From contig NC_081411.1 of assembly GCF_030272615.1 (NCBI RefSeq), forward strand, positions 183,170,977 to 183,234,976: a DNA stretch of 64,000 bases. Reading direction: 5' to 3'. The notes beneath the pieces are model-generated. The model did no database searches. It worked only from the letters and a program-made list of their open reading frames with translations, and was not told the origin of the DNA. Position numbers and translations under genes: made by a program. Source of the DNA: Cryptomeria japonica. Lineage: Eukaryota > Streptophyta > Pinopsida > Cupressales > Cupressaceae. This document shows positions 36,077 to 48,010 of this stretch, in pieces (within the stretch, counting starts at the first letter, position 1; each line of letters starts with the position of its first letter).

Positions 36077-37329
36077 TCATACCACATCAGGTGGTTCAGA
36101 CTGCTCTTCAATAACACTTAATATTTTCTCATGATCTTCACTATGTAGTCTCCACTTTTGAGACTGCCCGCGACATGGAACTATATGAAGAATTATGCCA
36201 ACAACAATAAACAAGTGGCTATACTGATATACCTTATTGTCAATTTGGTATTAGTGAAATGAATTCCATGTTGAACAATTTTAACTTGTCTGAAATATGT
36301 CTGTTGCACTACAATTGAGCCTGCATGAAATTAAAATGTGCACACCTACATAATATAAATTAATTAATTTACACGTTCAAATCAATTCAAACCTGTGGGA
36401 AAATACATTCCATCCCTCATTTCAGATTTTGTTAACTTCTTTCTCTCTTCTATGCAATGCAATAAATAATAACTAACACCTTCAATATTTCCTTCTTCTG
36501 CCATCACTACAAAAATATCTCCCGCAATTCAAAAGTAACTTTATAAATTAAATTTAAAATGTACTTGATTAAAAACTTATACAAAATTTGTACATGCAAC
36601 TATTTTCAAAGGAAATATAATATATAATAAATACATGTACATGCCTTTTTTAATCAATCCTGAAATATGGTCATAATCAATAGAAATCAAAGGAATGTCT
36701 TCAATGATTTTGTCCTTATTTTCCTCGTATGTGTCAGTAACAACTAGTGGCACCAAATTCCATTCACTGACATATCTAAGCTCTTGGTTCTTGCAATTAT
36801 CATTTTTTTCCAAAATACAATCATAACAAAAACATGAATAATCCCTAGTGTACAATGTCCATGGGTGATTATATGTACTCATGACACAATGCAAAGATCT
36901 TGTCTTCTCCACGCTCTTACATCCATGCATTGATCTTCTATCCACATCTGCAAAATGTACATGTGTACACGAATGTATCAAGAACTACATATTAAAAAAA
37001 ATGAATTGAGCATTCAAAAATAAATATTTAAATAACATTTCGAACATAAGTTTTTTTTGAAACTTGAGATCATGTACTTGATATCTCCCAAAACACTCTA
37101 TATGGAATGGGCCTGTATGTTCCCGATGATGAACCAAGATAAATAGGTTGCACAAAGTATTTCTTACACCATTCAACAACATCATGTGCATCATCTATAC
37201 GATCTCCTATATAATTTATTTGATGTTTTCATAGAGCACGTTTGATACAAGCTCTTGCACCATCATGTTCACCCTTTCCATGCCCACTCTAAAAAAAGCT
37301 CCAAACGTGTGGTATTTTGTCATTTCGAT

Positions 37330-37660
37330 GACATCTACATAGTGCATAAAATAGCCTCAAAGATTTGAATTGTGTCGCACATCCATCTAAGCATACAAAA
37401 TGTTTAAGTATTGTTATGCCTCTGTCTTTCAAATATTCAAAAAAAAATTTAAAGCAATGTTGTACAAAAAGTGTGTCATGCTCCTTATCATCACTAATAT
37501 AGGAGTGGTAGTCTTTGTTAATGACATTATTTTCAAATGTACTATCAACACCATCCAAATCCATTTGTGTATGTTGATAACACACATGCACCATTATAGT
37601 GATTTGCTTTGAAAAGTAATATTCTTATTGAATCTCTTTTTGATGTGCAAAAGAGTAATT
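37330..37660. repeat. 331-bp direct duplication flanking copia E, left copy
   Basis: Matches 45424-45754 base for base with five substitutions and no net length change. It is transposase coding sequence of F and ends exactly at the outer edge of the left LTR. Confidence 0.93.
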
Positions 37661-39240
37661 GTTCCGATACTTAATATAAGTACAGATCCAATAGCCAACA
37701 AGATGAGAGGGGGGGGGGGTGAATCATACAAACTTAATCTTCCATAAAAAACATCAAATTCAACCTCAGTAACATATATATTAGTAATATAACCAAAACT
37801 GTCAAACATGCAAACTCAAAAGCATATAAACATCATAAACCTCATAACACCAGATTTAACATGGAAACCCAAATAGGGAAAAACCACTGTGGGATTTCAA
37901 ACCCACTAAGAAATATACTCTTCTAGAGTATGCTCGGTTAAAAGCAAATCCTGTTAAAGATTACAAACACATTGCTAGATGTGACCCGGTTAAGGGATTT
38001 CCCTCAGATCTGTTAGGATCTTCACCTTGTTAGAAGTGACCTTGTTAAAGGATTTCAAACACTCAATCAGAATGTCACCTTGCTAGAGGGTTTCACAAAT
38101 AAGAATGTTAAGTCCACTCGGTTAAGAGATTTTCAGTCACTTTCACAAAATAACAGTAATAAAAATCTATCTGCAACTTCACATCTAAAATGCTAAAGCA
38201 GATTCTTATTTTTTCAATACAATCTAGACATAGACCTAATCTTGTCTATTTGCTAGGCTTCTATACTCTATTATTCAAACAGGTCTTCAAGCTTCTGTGC
38301 TCGGTAATCACTATGTAGCATCCATGTTCATACACTTGCCCACATACATTATTTATCAATAGTTTCCTATTTATAAACAATTAGGCAACCACTTAATCTC
38401 CTTGATCACATTTCCCATGATCAATCATAGCCATCAGATCTTCAATCTTGTCCAGGTTCAATACATCTTTCGATCTGAAAATGTTTTACCCTACCTTGCA
38501 ACTTGCATACATTTCTTGGAACTTGTGCCAGGGTATTGCGGTTCAATCTATGCTATAGATCTTCATGCCAACTTTCCATTTCCTTATATTCTTAACAAAC
38601 TTCATCCACGGCTCACCAATCATTTAATCAGTTCCAGTGCATCAACTTCCTTCATTAAATAACACATATAAACATTTAATGCATTCTGTTATAGCTCGGT
38701 TACAACTCAGTAGCAACTCGGTTATAACTCGGTTAATACTAAGCTTCGCTCGATAGACATACCGCCTTCATTAACCGATAGCGATAACCTTAGGGTTTAC
38801 CGACTAGGTTCCTTAGGGTTTACCAACTAGGTTCCTTAGGGTTTACCGACTAGGTTCTTTACTTGATAACATAGTATAGTATTAACCTTCACAATTTACA
38901 ACATATGTATGATGTTAAAACAATCTAAACATCATGATCTCATCATTGTCTGACTCGGTAGTAGTTGCCCATTGAATACCTTATTCATCCCCTTATTCAT
39001 CATATTATTTCCTGTGTCTTTTACCGACATCTTTATACTCTTTTAAATCATACTTCTCAAGATATGGCAACATCATACTGAATTAGAAAATCAATTTGTT
39101 GACATCAATGACAAAATAATAATATCAAGACAGTAAACATCTTTAATCAGTTATATCCATAATCATCAACACCCTTCTCAATATCCTTATTGAAATGCCA
39201 ACAATCTTTCATTGTCTGTTATAATGCAATATTGCCAACA
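37660..39240 (-). repeat. 3' LTR of copia E
   Basis: Minus strand begins TGTTGGCAATATTG at 39240 and ends CGGAACA at 37660. Contains three copies of a 23-bp repeat at 38788-38856 (CCTTAGGGTTTACCGACTAG core). Confidence 0.92.
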
Positions 39241-39262
39241 ATCTCCTGCCTTTGGCATTGAT
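39241..39262 (-). other. Polypurine tract of copia E
   Basis: Minus strand AAAGGCAGGAGAT directly before the 3' LTR. Confidence 0.7.
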
Positions 39263-39694
39263 GGCAAAACCAATTGATTTGACCTTAAAAGATTCGGATG
39301 GCTATGATTCTGAAATGCTGAAATGCTCTCCCCCATACATTAGACTTCTCCTCTTTTCTTCAGTGTTCTTTCCAATCTGTACTCTGCTCAATTTTCTCTT
39401 AGTCTTCTCCCCTGATTTTCTTCTCTTCTGATATTAGTCTTCTCCCCCTTTGACAACAATGCCAAAAAGTAAAGAAATAAAACATAATTTCTTTTTGTAT
39501 GAAGTGATTTCCTGTTGTTGTGTATCAACTGAGTCTCAGTCAGAGCATTTTGTCTTTAATTCCTGTTCCCTATATTGTTTCCTATAATAATTCCTGTACA
39601 CCTTTAGAAAACATCCTAAAGTGTGTAATGCAGCATCAACTCCTAAAAAAGATATTCAATAGAGTCATTGGATTGATGCTTTCACCAAACTCGG

Positions 39695-40471
39695 TCAGTG
39701 AGTAGAAGATAGAGGTAGGACCCCTAACTTACTTATGAGATATTCAAAAGTGTCCCTTGGTAGTGGCTTCGTGAAGATATCTGCTATTTGTTCCTTTGTG
39801 CTAACATACTCCAACACCACTTTCTTCTCTTGAGCTTCTTCTCTAAGATAATGATATTTGATAGAGATGTGCTTTGTCTTAGAGTGCATAATAGGGTTTT
39901 TTGAAATATTAATGGCACTAGTATTGTCACAGAATATAGTTACTAGCTCGGTAACTTTCTCATTTATACCTTCCAACAATTGTTTGATCCATGCAATGTT
40001 GGTACAATTCAATGCTACAGCAATGTATTCAGCTTCTGCTGTTGACTGTGAAACACATCCTTGTTTCTTGCTAAGCCAACTCACTAGTCTTTCTCCTAAA
40101 AAGAAAGCTCCTCCACTTCTGCTTTTTCCGTCATCAATGTTGCTTGCCCAATCAGCATCAGTATAAACTTTTAAATCAAAATAATTTCCTTTCTGATATA
40201 CTAAGCCATAATTCTCATTGCCTTTCAAGTATCTGAAAATTCTTTTGATTGTTGTCATGTGTGTTTCCTTAGGATCTGCAGAGAATCTTGCAACTATACC
40301 TACTGCATGTGCTATGTCTGGTCTATTGTGAACAACATATTGTAGCTTTCCAATCATGGATCGGTAAAGTGTCTCATCAACAGATGCAAATTCATCATTC
40401 TTTGATAATTTATAGTTAGTAGCCATAGGAGTACTTACTGGTTTTGAATCCTCCATTCCAAATTTCTTCAA
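39695..40471 (-). pseudogene. Reverse transcriptase end and RNase H region of copia E
   Basis: Minus-strand MIGKLQYVVHNRPDIAHAVG, then YTDADWASNIDDGKSRSG (RNase H first Asp), SQSTAEAEYIA and HISIKYHYLREE, ending IADIFTKPLPRDTFEYL: the hallmark 3' end of copia Pol. Confidence 0.95.
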
Positions 40472-40479
40472 GATTTCCC

Positions 40480-41290
40480 TTATGTACTTGGATTGAGTAA
40501 TGACATCTCAAATTCTTTACTCATTTCATTTCCAAAGTTCTTGCATAAAGAGTCATTTCCACAAAATATAATATCATCAACAAATATGGTTGAGATCAGT
40601 ATTCCATTTTCATCATTCTTCATGTACATGTTGTTGTTCTCACTTGTCCTTATAAAACCAATCTTAATCAAATAAGAGTGCAATCTTTCATACCATGCTC
40701 TAGGTGCTTGTTTCAAACCATATAAAGCTTTGTTCAATTTACATACCTGATCTTTATTATTGTCTTCAACAAATCCTTCAGGTTGTTCAATAAAAACTTC
40801 TTCTTCTAATATTCCATTCAGAAATGCAGATTTGACATCCATATGATATACCTTGAAGTTTTTGAAAGTAGCATAGGCCAACAATGTTCTTACTCCTTCA
40901 AGTCTAGCAACAGGTGCAAAAGTTTCACCATAATCAATTCCTTCTTCTTGAGCATAACCTTTGCAAACTAGTCTTTCTTTGTTTCAAATGACCTCTCCTT
41001 TTTCATTCAGCTTGTTTCTAAAAATCCACTTTGTACCAATTACATTTTTGTCCTTTGGTCTTGGGATTAGTGTCCATGTGTCATTCTTCTTGATTTGATC
41101 AATCTCTTATGTCATAGCATTTATCCAATCTTCACTGTTAAATGTCTCTTTCACTATTCTCGGTTCAAATTCAGATATCAAACATGTGTTTTGTCTCAGT
41201 TTGTTCCTTGTCATCACTGGATCATCTTTATCTCCTATAATCTGACTTGGTGCATGATTTCTTCTGACATACTTGGCTAATATAGGCTCG
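40480..41290 (-). pseudogene. Reverse transcriptase region of copia E
   Basis: Minus-strand MDVKSAFLNGILEEEVFIEQ, PEGFVEDN, LNKALYGLKQAPRAWYERL and the catalytic FVDDIIF: Ty1/copia reverse transcriptase. Confidence 0.95.
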
Positions 41291-41325
41291 GTAGGCTCTG
41301 TATGATCTTCTTCATCACTCGGTAA

Positions 41326-42350
41326 CTATATATTCTCTTCATTTTCTTCAATAGTCTTCTTGGTAAGACTTCTCGGTTGAACATAGACAAATTCATCATA
41401 GTCTTCTAGTTCCTTGGAATTTACTTCATCATTTCTTTCTGCAAATTCATCAATTTTCACATTCGCACTTTCTACTATTTTGTTAGATGATTTGATCAGA
41501 CATTTAAATGCTTTGCTTCTAGAAGAATAACCTCGAAATGTTCCTTCTTCACTTTTCTTATCAAACTTGCCATTTCTATCATCTTTGTGAACATAGAATC
41601 TACTTCCAAAGATTTTAAAATAACTTACATTAGGTTTCTTATCATACCAGATTTCATATGGTGTCTTCAAAGTACATTTCTTCAATTGAACTCGGTTCAA
41701 GGTGTAAACTGCTGTGCTTATTGCTTCTCTCCAAAATGTTTGTGGCACCTTCTTTTCAATCATTAGTGTTCTAGCACAATCCACAATAGATCCGTTTCTT
41801 CTCTCAGCAATTCCATTCTGTTGTGGAGTTCTCGGTGCAGAGACATGTCTTTTAATACCATGATCATTGCAAAATAATTTGAACTCATCAAATGTGAACT
41901 CTCCTCCTCTATTTGATCTAAGACATTTCAGTTGTCTTCCTGTTTCATTTTCAACTCTTGCCTTGTACCATTTAAACATTTGAAAAGCTTCTGATTTTTC
42001 TTTTAAAAACATTACTGACATCATCCTTGAATAGTCATCTACAAATAATATGAAATATTTATCACCATAATAACTTTGAACTTTCATAGGACCACAAAGG
42101 TCAGTGTGCACTAGATCTAAAATTCCCTTAGAGGTGTAAGACTTACTTGTAAAGCTTGATCTTGTCATCTTACCCATCTGGCATCCTTGGCACATAGCAT
42201 TCTTAGGTTTTTCAAGACTCGATAGACCTCTTACTCGGTGCTTCTTACTTATTTTGATCAGATTATCAAAATTGACATGACAAAACCTTTTATGCCATAA
42301 CCAGGTATCATCTATCTTTGCATACAAACACTTGTTACGAGTTGAGTCAA
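41326..42350 (-). pseudogene. Integrase region of copia E
   Basis: Minus-strand GAG-pre-integrase zinc motif (WHKRFCHVNFDNLIKISKKH, GCQMGK), then the core DLVHTDLCGP, FVDDYSRM, LRSNRGGEF and APRTPQQNGIAERRNGSIVD, the DDE integrase signature of copia. Confidence 0.95.
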
Positions 42351-42429
42351 GGTGAAATGTGTTACCTTTTGTTTGTGTCCCGGTAGCAACTAACTTTCCA
42401 TTCTTGTCATGAACTTTGACAATTCCTTT

Positions 42430-42760
42430 CTAAAATTCTATTCGGTAACCTGTGTTGTTTAGTTGTGCTACACTCAACAAATTGTATTTTAAACCTTCAA
42501 CCCAATAAAAATCATTGCATCTTTCATTATCAAGAAGTGTTATAGATCCTTTACCTTTCACTGGACATGGTGCATTATTACCAAATCTAACATAGCCTCC
42601 ATCATAATCTTCTAATATAACAAATTTGTGTTTATCTCCTATCATATGATGTGAGCATCCACTATCTATAATCCAAGAATCATTAGTGTTTATGTGAGAT
42701 ATTACAGCTTTTTCTTCATACCTTTCTTCATCTGATCCATCTTTGATAGCCACATAAACT
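42430..42760 (-). pseudogene. Protease region of copia E
   Basis: Minus-strand SWIIDSGCSHHMIGDKHKF: the DSG active site of copia retropepsin, directly after Gag. Confidence 0.93.
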
Positions 42761-42849
42761 ACTTCCTCTGTATCAATCTCACCTAATTTATCATCATTGG
42801 ATTCCTCATCAGCTATTAAGCATGTCTTTCTATCTCTTCTTCTGAAGTC

Positions 42850-43720
42850 TCAGTGTCCTCTGTAATGATTATCTTTTTGTCTGTCATCTTGGTAATCTCT
42901 CTTTTTAGTAAAATCTTTGTCAGGACAGTTAGAAGCCATATGTCCTATTTTATCACAATTGAAACATTTCAAAGGTAGTTTTCCTTTATACTTACCTTTG
43001 CCTCTTGGTAACCTTTTGGCTAATAGTGCTTCAAACTCTTCTTGCTTTCTGATTTCCTCATATAGTTTGTGTACTTCGTCCATGTTCTTACGAAATATTT
43101 CACTTGCTCCACTATGATCTGCTTCAAAGTACTTATACTTTCTTTCATTGTAATCATTAGATTCATCAAGATGAAAAGAACTAAATGCAAATTCAACTTT
43201 ATTTACTGAAGAACCACTGTTATCAAAATTACTTAGCTCAAATGCATGTAGCTTACCAATAGTAGCATCTAAAGAAACTGGCATATTAGGTACAAACCTC
43301 AATTCATTGATTGTAGAGACTCGGATTGCATAAGCTGGTAGAAGGGTTCTCAACAACTTACTTGTTATATCATTTTCTTCAATAGTTCCACCTACTCCTT
43401 TGATTTGATCGACAATCTCCTTTAGTCTTGTACTGTACTGAGTTATGTTCTCACCTTCATTCATCCTCATAGATTCACTTTGTCCTCTTAGACTATCTAC
43501 TTTTGCTCTTTGAACATGTTCATCTCCTCCATATACTGATATGAGCTTATCCCACATTGCCTTTGCATCATTGCAGCCTTCTAGGTCATTAAACTCTGAA
43601 TCGGTCAATGCAGATGTTATTTCAATCATTTCTTGAATATGTTCTTGCTTTGCCTTTATCTCTTCCATAGTCAATGGATAGGTGCTCGGTGTAACAAAAT
43701 CATTCTCTAGATAGTATATA
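42850..43720 (-). pseudogene. Gag region of copia E
   Basis: Minus-strand UBN2-type Gag (AMWDKLISVYGGDEHVQRAK, LRGQSESMRMNEGENITQYS) with one CCHC knuckle CFNCDKIGHMASNC near 42920-42970. Confidence 0.94.
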
Positions 43721-43861
43721 GCATATTCTCCAACTCATGATAGATGCACCTTCATCCTTTTCTATCATGTAGAGAAACTTGACTTGTTCAGCTTCGGTGC
43801 ATCCCTCTTATACATCTTTGGATCTTTAACTCAAGTGCCTTTAAACTTTTCCTTCCAGATT

Positions 43862-43879
43862 CCTTAGCTCTAATACCAA
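43862..43879 (-). other. Primer-binding site of copia E
   Basis: Minus strand TTGGTATTAGAGCTAAGG next to the 5' LTR; initiator-Met-type. Confidence 0.85.
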
Positions 43880-43884
43880 TTGAT

Positions 43885-45423
43885 AGTTCTGGTACTTAAT
43901 ATAAGTACAGATCCAATAGCCAACAAGATGAGAGGGGGGGGGGGGTGAACCATACAAACTTAATCTTCCATAAAAAACATCAGATTCAACCTCGGTAACA
44001 TATATATCAGTAATATAACCAAAACTGTCAAACATGCAAACTCAAAAGCATATAAACATCATAAACCTCATAACACCAGATTTAACGTGGAAACCCAAAT
44101 AGGGAAAAACCACTCTGGGATTTCGGACCCACTAAGAAATATACTCTTCTAGAGTATGCTCGGTTTAAAGAAAATCCTATTAAAGATTACAAACACATTG
44201 CTAGATGTGACCCGGTTAAGGGATTTCCCTCAGATCTGTTAGGATCTTCACCTTGTTAGAAGTGACCTTGTTAAAGGATTTCAAACACTCAATCAGAATG
44301 TCACCTTGCTAGAAGGTTTCACAAATAAGACTATTAAGTCGACTCGATTAAGAGATTTTCTGTCACTTTCACAAAATAACAGTAACAAAAATCTATCTGC
44401 AACTTCACATCTAAAATGCTAAAGAAGATTCTTATTTGTTCAATACAATCTAGATATAGAACTAATCTTGTCTATTTGTTGGGCTTCTATACTCTGTTAT
44501 TCAAATAGGTCTTCAAGCTTCTGTGCTCGGTAATCACTATGTAGCATCCCTATGCATACACTTGCCCGCATACATTGTTTATCAATAGTTTCCTATTTAT
44601 AAACAATTACATAACTACTTAATCTCCTTGATCACATTTCCCATGATCAATCATAGCCATCAAATCTTCAATCTTGTCCAGGTTCAATGCATCTTTCGAT
44701 CTGAAAATGTTTTACCCTGCCTTGGAACTTGTGCCAAGGTATTGCGGTTCAATCTACACTGTAGATCTTCATGCCAACTTTCCATTGCCTTAGATTCTTA
44801 ACAAACTTCATCCACGGCTCACCAATCATTTAATCAATTCTAGCTCATCAGCTTCCTTCATTAAATAACACATGCAAACATTTAATGCATTTTGTTATAG
44901 CTCAGTTACAACTTGGTAGCAACTCGGTTACAACTCGGTGAATACTAAACTTCACTCGATAGACATACAACCTTCATTAATCAATAGCGATAACCTTAGG
45001 GTTTACCGAATAGGTTCCTTAGGGTTTACCGACTAGGTTCTTTGCTTGATAACATAGTATAGTATTAACCTTCACAATTTACAACATATGTATGATGTTA
45101 AAACAATCTGAACATCATGATCTCATCATTGTCTGACTCGGTAGTAGTTGCCCATTGAATACCTTATTCATCCCCTTATTCATCATATTATTTCCTGTGT
45201 CTTTTACCGACATCTTTATACTCTTTTAAATCATACTTCTCAAGATATGGTAACATCATACTAAATTAGAAAATCAATTTCTTGACATCAATGACAAAAT
45301 AATAATATCAAGATAGTAAACATCTTTAATCAGTTATATCCATAATCATCAACACCCTTCTCAATATCCTTATTGAAATGCCAACAATCTTTCATTTTCT
45401 GTTATAATACAATATTGCCAATA
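43885..45423 (-). repeat. 5' LTR of copia E
   Basis: Aligns with 37660-39240. It has two, not three, copies of the 23-bp internal repeat (44994-45039) and one short deletion near 44720 relative to the other LTR. The inner edge is placed to within a few bases. Confidence 0.9.
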
Positions 45424-45754
45424 GATATCTACATAGTGCATAAAATAGCCTCAAAGATTTGAATTGTGTCGCACATCCATCTAAGCATACAAAATGTTTA
45501 ATTATTGTTATGCCTCTGTCTTTCAAATATTCAAAAAAAAAATTAAAGCAATGTTGTACAAAAAGTGTGTCATGCTCCTTATCATCACTAATATAGGAGT
45601 GGTAGTCTTTGTTAATGACATTATTTTCAAATGTACTATCAACACCATCCAAATCCATTTGTGTATGTTGATAACACACATGCACCATAATAGTGATTTG
45701 CTTTGAAAAGTAATACTCTTATTGAATCTCTTTTTGATGTGCAAAAGAGTAATT
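45424..45754. repeat. 331-bp direct duplication flanking copia E, right copy
   Basis: Second copy of 37330-37660. The F transposase continues uninterrupted from this copy to the right (into 45755 and on), whereas the left copy is continuous with the transposase to its left. Confidence 0.93.
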
Positions 45755-47284
45755 TTCTGCGAAGTCCATTACTGATAGAATAATTTCAGGTGGGAAAGTG
45801 TCTCTTAATGTTTGAAATTTTTGTGCTTTCCACTTTGCAAAAAAACCATGGCATATGTATGGTTTTATAAACTTATGAAAATTTTCCATAAATGTTCCAA
45901 TAGGTATCTCCTCTTCTACATAATCTAACCTTGTAGATTCCTTTCCAAATTTTGTTTCAAATTTTTTGTACTTTTAACTCTTGCAATTTACCATCTTTGT
46001 CATATCAGTATCTTCATCTCTTAAAGGAAATTTAGCTAGCTCCCCACATGTTCAAAAAATTCCTTTTATATAATTTATTTGACTGGTTGCATTATCATCT
46101 GAATTATCACATAAGATGGATGCTATGAATTGACTTGTCCATTTAGGAGGAGCATTTTCATAACCATTTGAATCTTCTCTAATCTTTCGAAACACCTGAT
46201 AGTATAGATCAAATTCGATGTGATAGCGAGAACAAGTTTCGAAGTCTTTATTTACCTTCACATAATATGGCCTTAACCTTTCAAACATGGTTTGTCCAAT
46301 CTTTATATGAGGGTTTGATTTAGTAAACAACACATACAATTCATAATTTGTTGTTTCTAACCAATGTTTTACATGGAGATCATAACGATCAAGGCCAGTC
46401 CTTTGCTTGATAACATCTCTATTGTTTGATGAAGGACGAGTATTATAATTCCAAAAACTTGTCACCAAGTTCCTAACAACATCTTCAATTCTATCAGAAC
46501 GGGGAGCTCTACACATAATGGCCCAATTCCCTTTGGAGGTAGTATCATCCAAACTCCTTCTCCTTTTCACATATTTTGATATTGTTCTTCGACTAAAACC
46601 AAACTCAGATGAAAGTGAAGAGAATTATCTTTTTTGAGGAAATCTTTCATTTACTAATGATGTCAACATCACTCTTCTTGAAATGGTCTTATCTATTGTT
46701 CGAGTTTTTTTACCAATGTTCACCAAACCTTTGTTAACATTTTCAACAATAAATTTTTGTTGCTAAGAAGTTTTCCTCTTTTGACTTGTTGTATCTACAC
46801 CCAACAATTTCAGTGGATCTATCAACTCTTTATGAGTAAGTACAATTGATAACAATTAGTCTTTCTCTAGTGTAGAATCAATATTATTAAAATGAGACAT
46901 TATTTCTCTCGCACTTCTACTCATTGACCTCTATTTCGTATGTCTAGGTTCTTCCTTGAGACGTTTCAACTCATTCATATCCATTTCAGGTAAATGATCT
47001 AAATTTTTATGAGAAATATTTCTCTTCACCTGTTTAGCTAGATCCACAATATTCTCATCCCTACCAATAGGAGGTAATGATCTTGGCCCCTCTCCTTCAA
47101 CCTCTATTGGTTCAACTCAGGCAATCTCCTCCCTATGTTCTTCAACTATAATGTGTTCTTCAATAGGTTCGTTTGCCTCAACTCCCACTTAAGAACTTCC
47201 TTCTTCTTGAGCCCGTTCTGCACATAATTTAAGATGGCAAAGAATATAAATATAATGTAATGAAATTCCAAGTATAATTTAAAA

Positions 47285-47880
47285 GTAAATTTCCAAGTCA
47301 TAATAAGACCTATTATGTCATAATAGGTGGACTAATATGTCATATTAAAGACCTAAATTGGCGCATAATAGGTCCTAATATCTGCATAATATAGGTATTA
47401 AGGGGAGTCAAGTATAATGTGATATATACATGATATTCTAGGACCTATTATGCGATAACAGACCTCTTAAATATGACATATTAGGTCATATTATGACTTA
47501 ATATGACTGGACGTATGCAAAAACATTTCACATTATACTTGACTCCCCTTAAGACCTATATTATGTGATAAATTAGGACCTATAATGCGATATTATGTAA
47601 ATATGACATAATAGAACCTATTATGACATAAAAGGTCTTATTATGACTTAATTAATATGACCACATATCCAAAAACATTTCACATTATACTTGAGTCCCC
47701 TTAAGACCTCTATTATGCAGATATTAGGACCTATTACATGTGATACTAGGACCTATTATGCGATAATAGGTTGAATTGTTAGACCACATTTAAAAGGTAC
47801 TAATATCACATAATATAGGTCTTAAGGGGACTCAAGTATATAAATTGAAATATTTTTGCACAAACTTGAAAACACAGTAG
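47285..47880. repeat. Palindromic repeat array, right arm of F
   Basis: Four copies, two in each orientation, of AAGGGGA(G/C)TCAAGTATA (near 47399, 47540, 47690 and 47820), with many palindromic pieces such as GGACCTATTATGCGATA and GACCTATATTATG. It lies just upstream of the transposase start, as the palindromes at 56361-56461 do in G. Confidence 0.85.
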
Positions 47881-48005
47881 ACACAATGTGTGTTTGTCTG
47901 AAAATGTTTGATTGTTTTGATAAATACAACCACAATTGTTGGCAAGGACAATAGTTGTTGGTCGCATGCGAGGTTTCCCTTAAGGCTATGCTATTCATAG
48001 AGGAT

Positions 48006-48010
48006 ACTTA
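48006..48010. repeat. Target-site duplication of the solo LTR (left)
   Basis: ACTTA, repeated exactly at 49438-49442. Confidence 0.9.

Larger units (their letters stand above)
37660..45423 (-). mobile_element. Ty1/copia element E, nearly whole
   Basis: LTRs at 37660-39240 and about 43885-45423, a primer-binding site at 43862-43879, and on the minus strand Gag, protease, integrase, reverse transcriptase and RNase H in copia order. LTRs differ by about 3-4 % (partial hand count), so this is the youngest full element here. It carries only about half a dozen breaks. It lies inside the transposase of F. Instead of a 5-bp duplication its flanks are a 331-bp direct repeat. Confidence 0.93.
36077..47215 (-). 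pseudogene. Transposase gene of transposon F, interrupted by a copia insertion
   Basis: Homologous along its length to the G transposase (56638-59664). N-terminal half, 45755 to about 47215: FSRRTISKYVKRRRSL, FWNYNTRPSSNNRDVI. The first catalytic-type Asp region (ENYSFAHQKE) lies by the insertion point, then VCYQHTQMD, VCLDGCATQFKSLRLFYALC (37289-37594), HGKGEHDGARACIKRAL (37219-37280) and a Cys cluster CFCYDC...NCKN (near 36800). Downstream exons are 36393-36521, 36233-36320 and one ending TGA at 36077-36079. The donor after exon 1 (GC at 36643-36644) and the next acceptor (GG for AG) look degraded. Several stops are present. Copia element E occupies 37660-45423. Confidence 0.8.

Noticed and set aside
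38788-38856. Interstitial telomere repeat (TTAGGGTTTA pieces)
   Set aside because: The real unit is a 23-bp LTR-internal repeat containing one partial telomere-like word, not TTTAGGG tandem copies.
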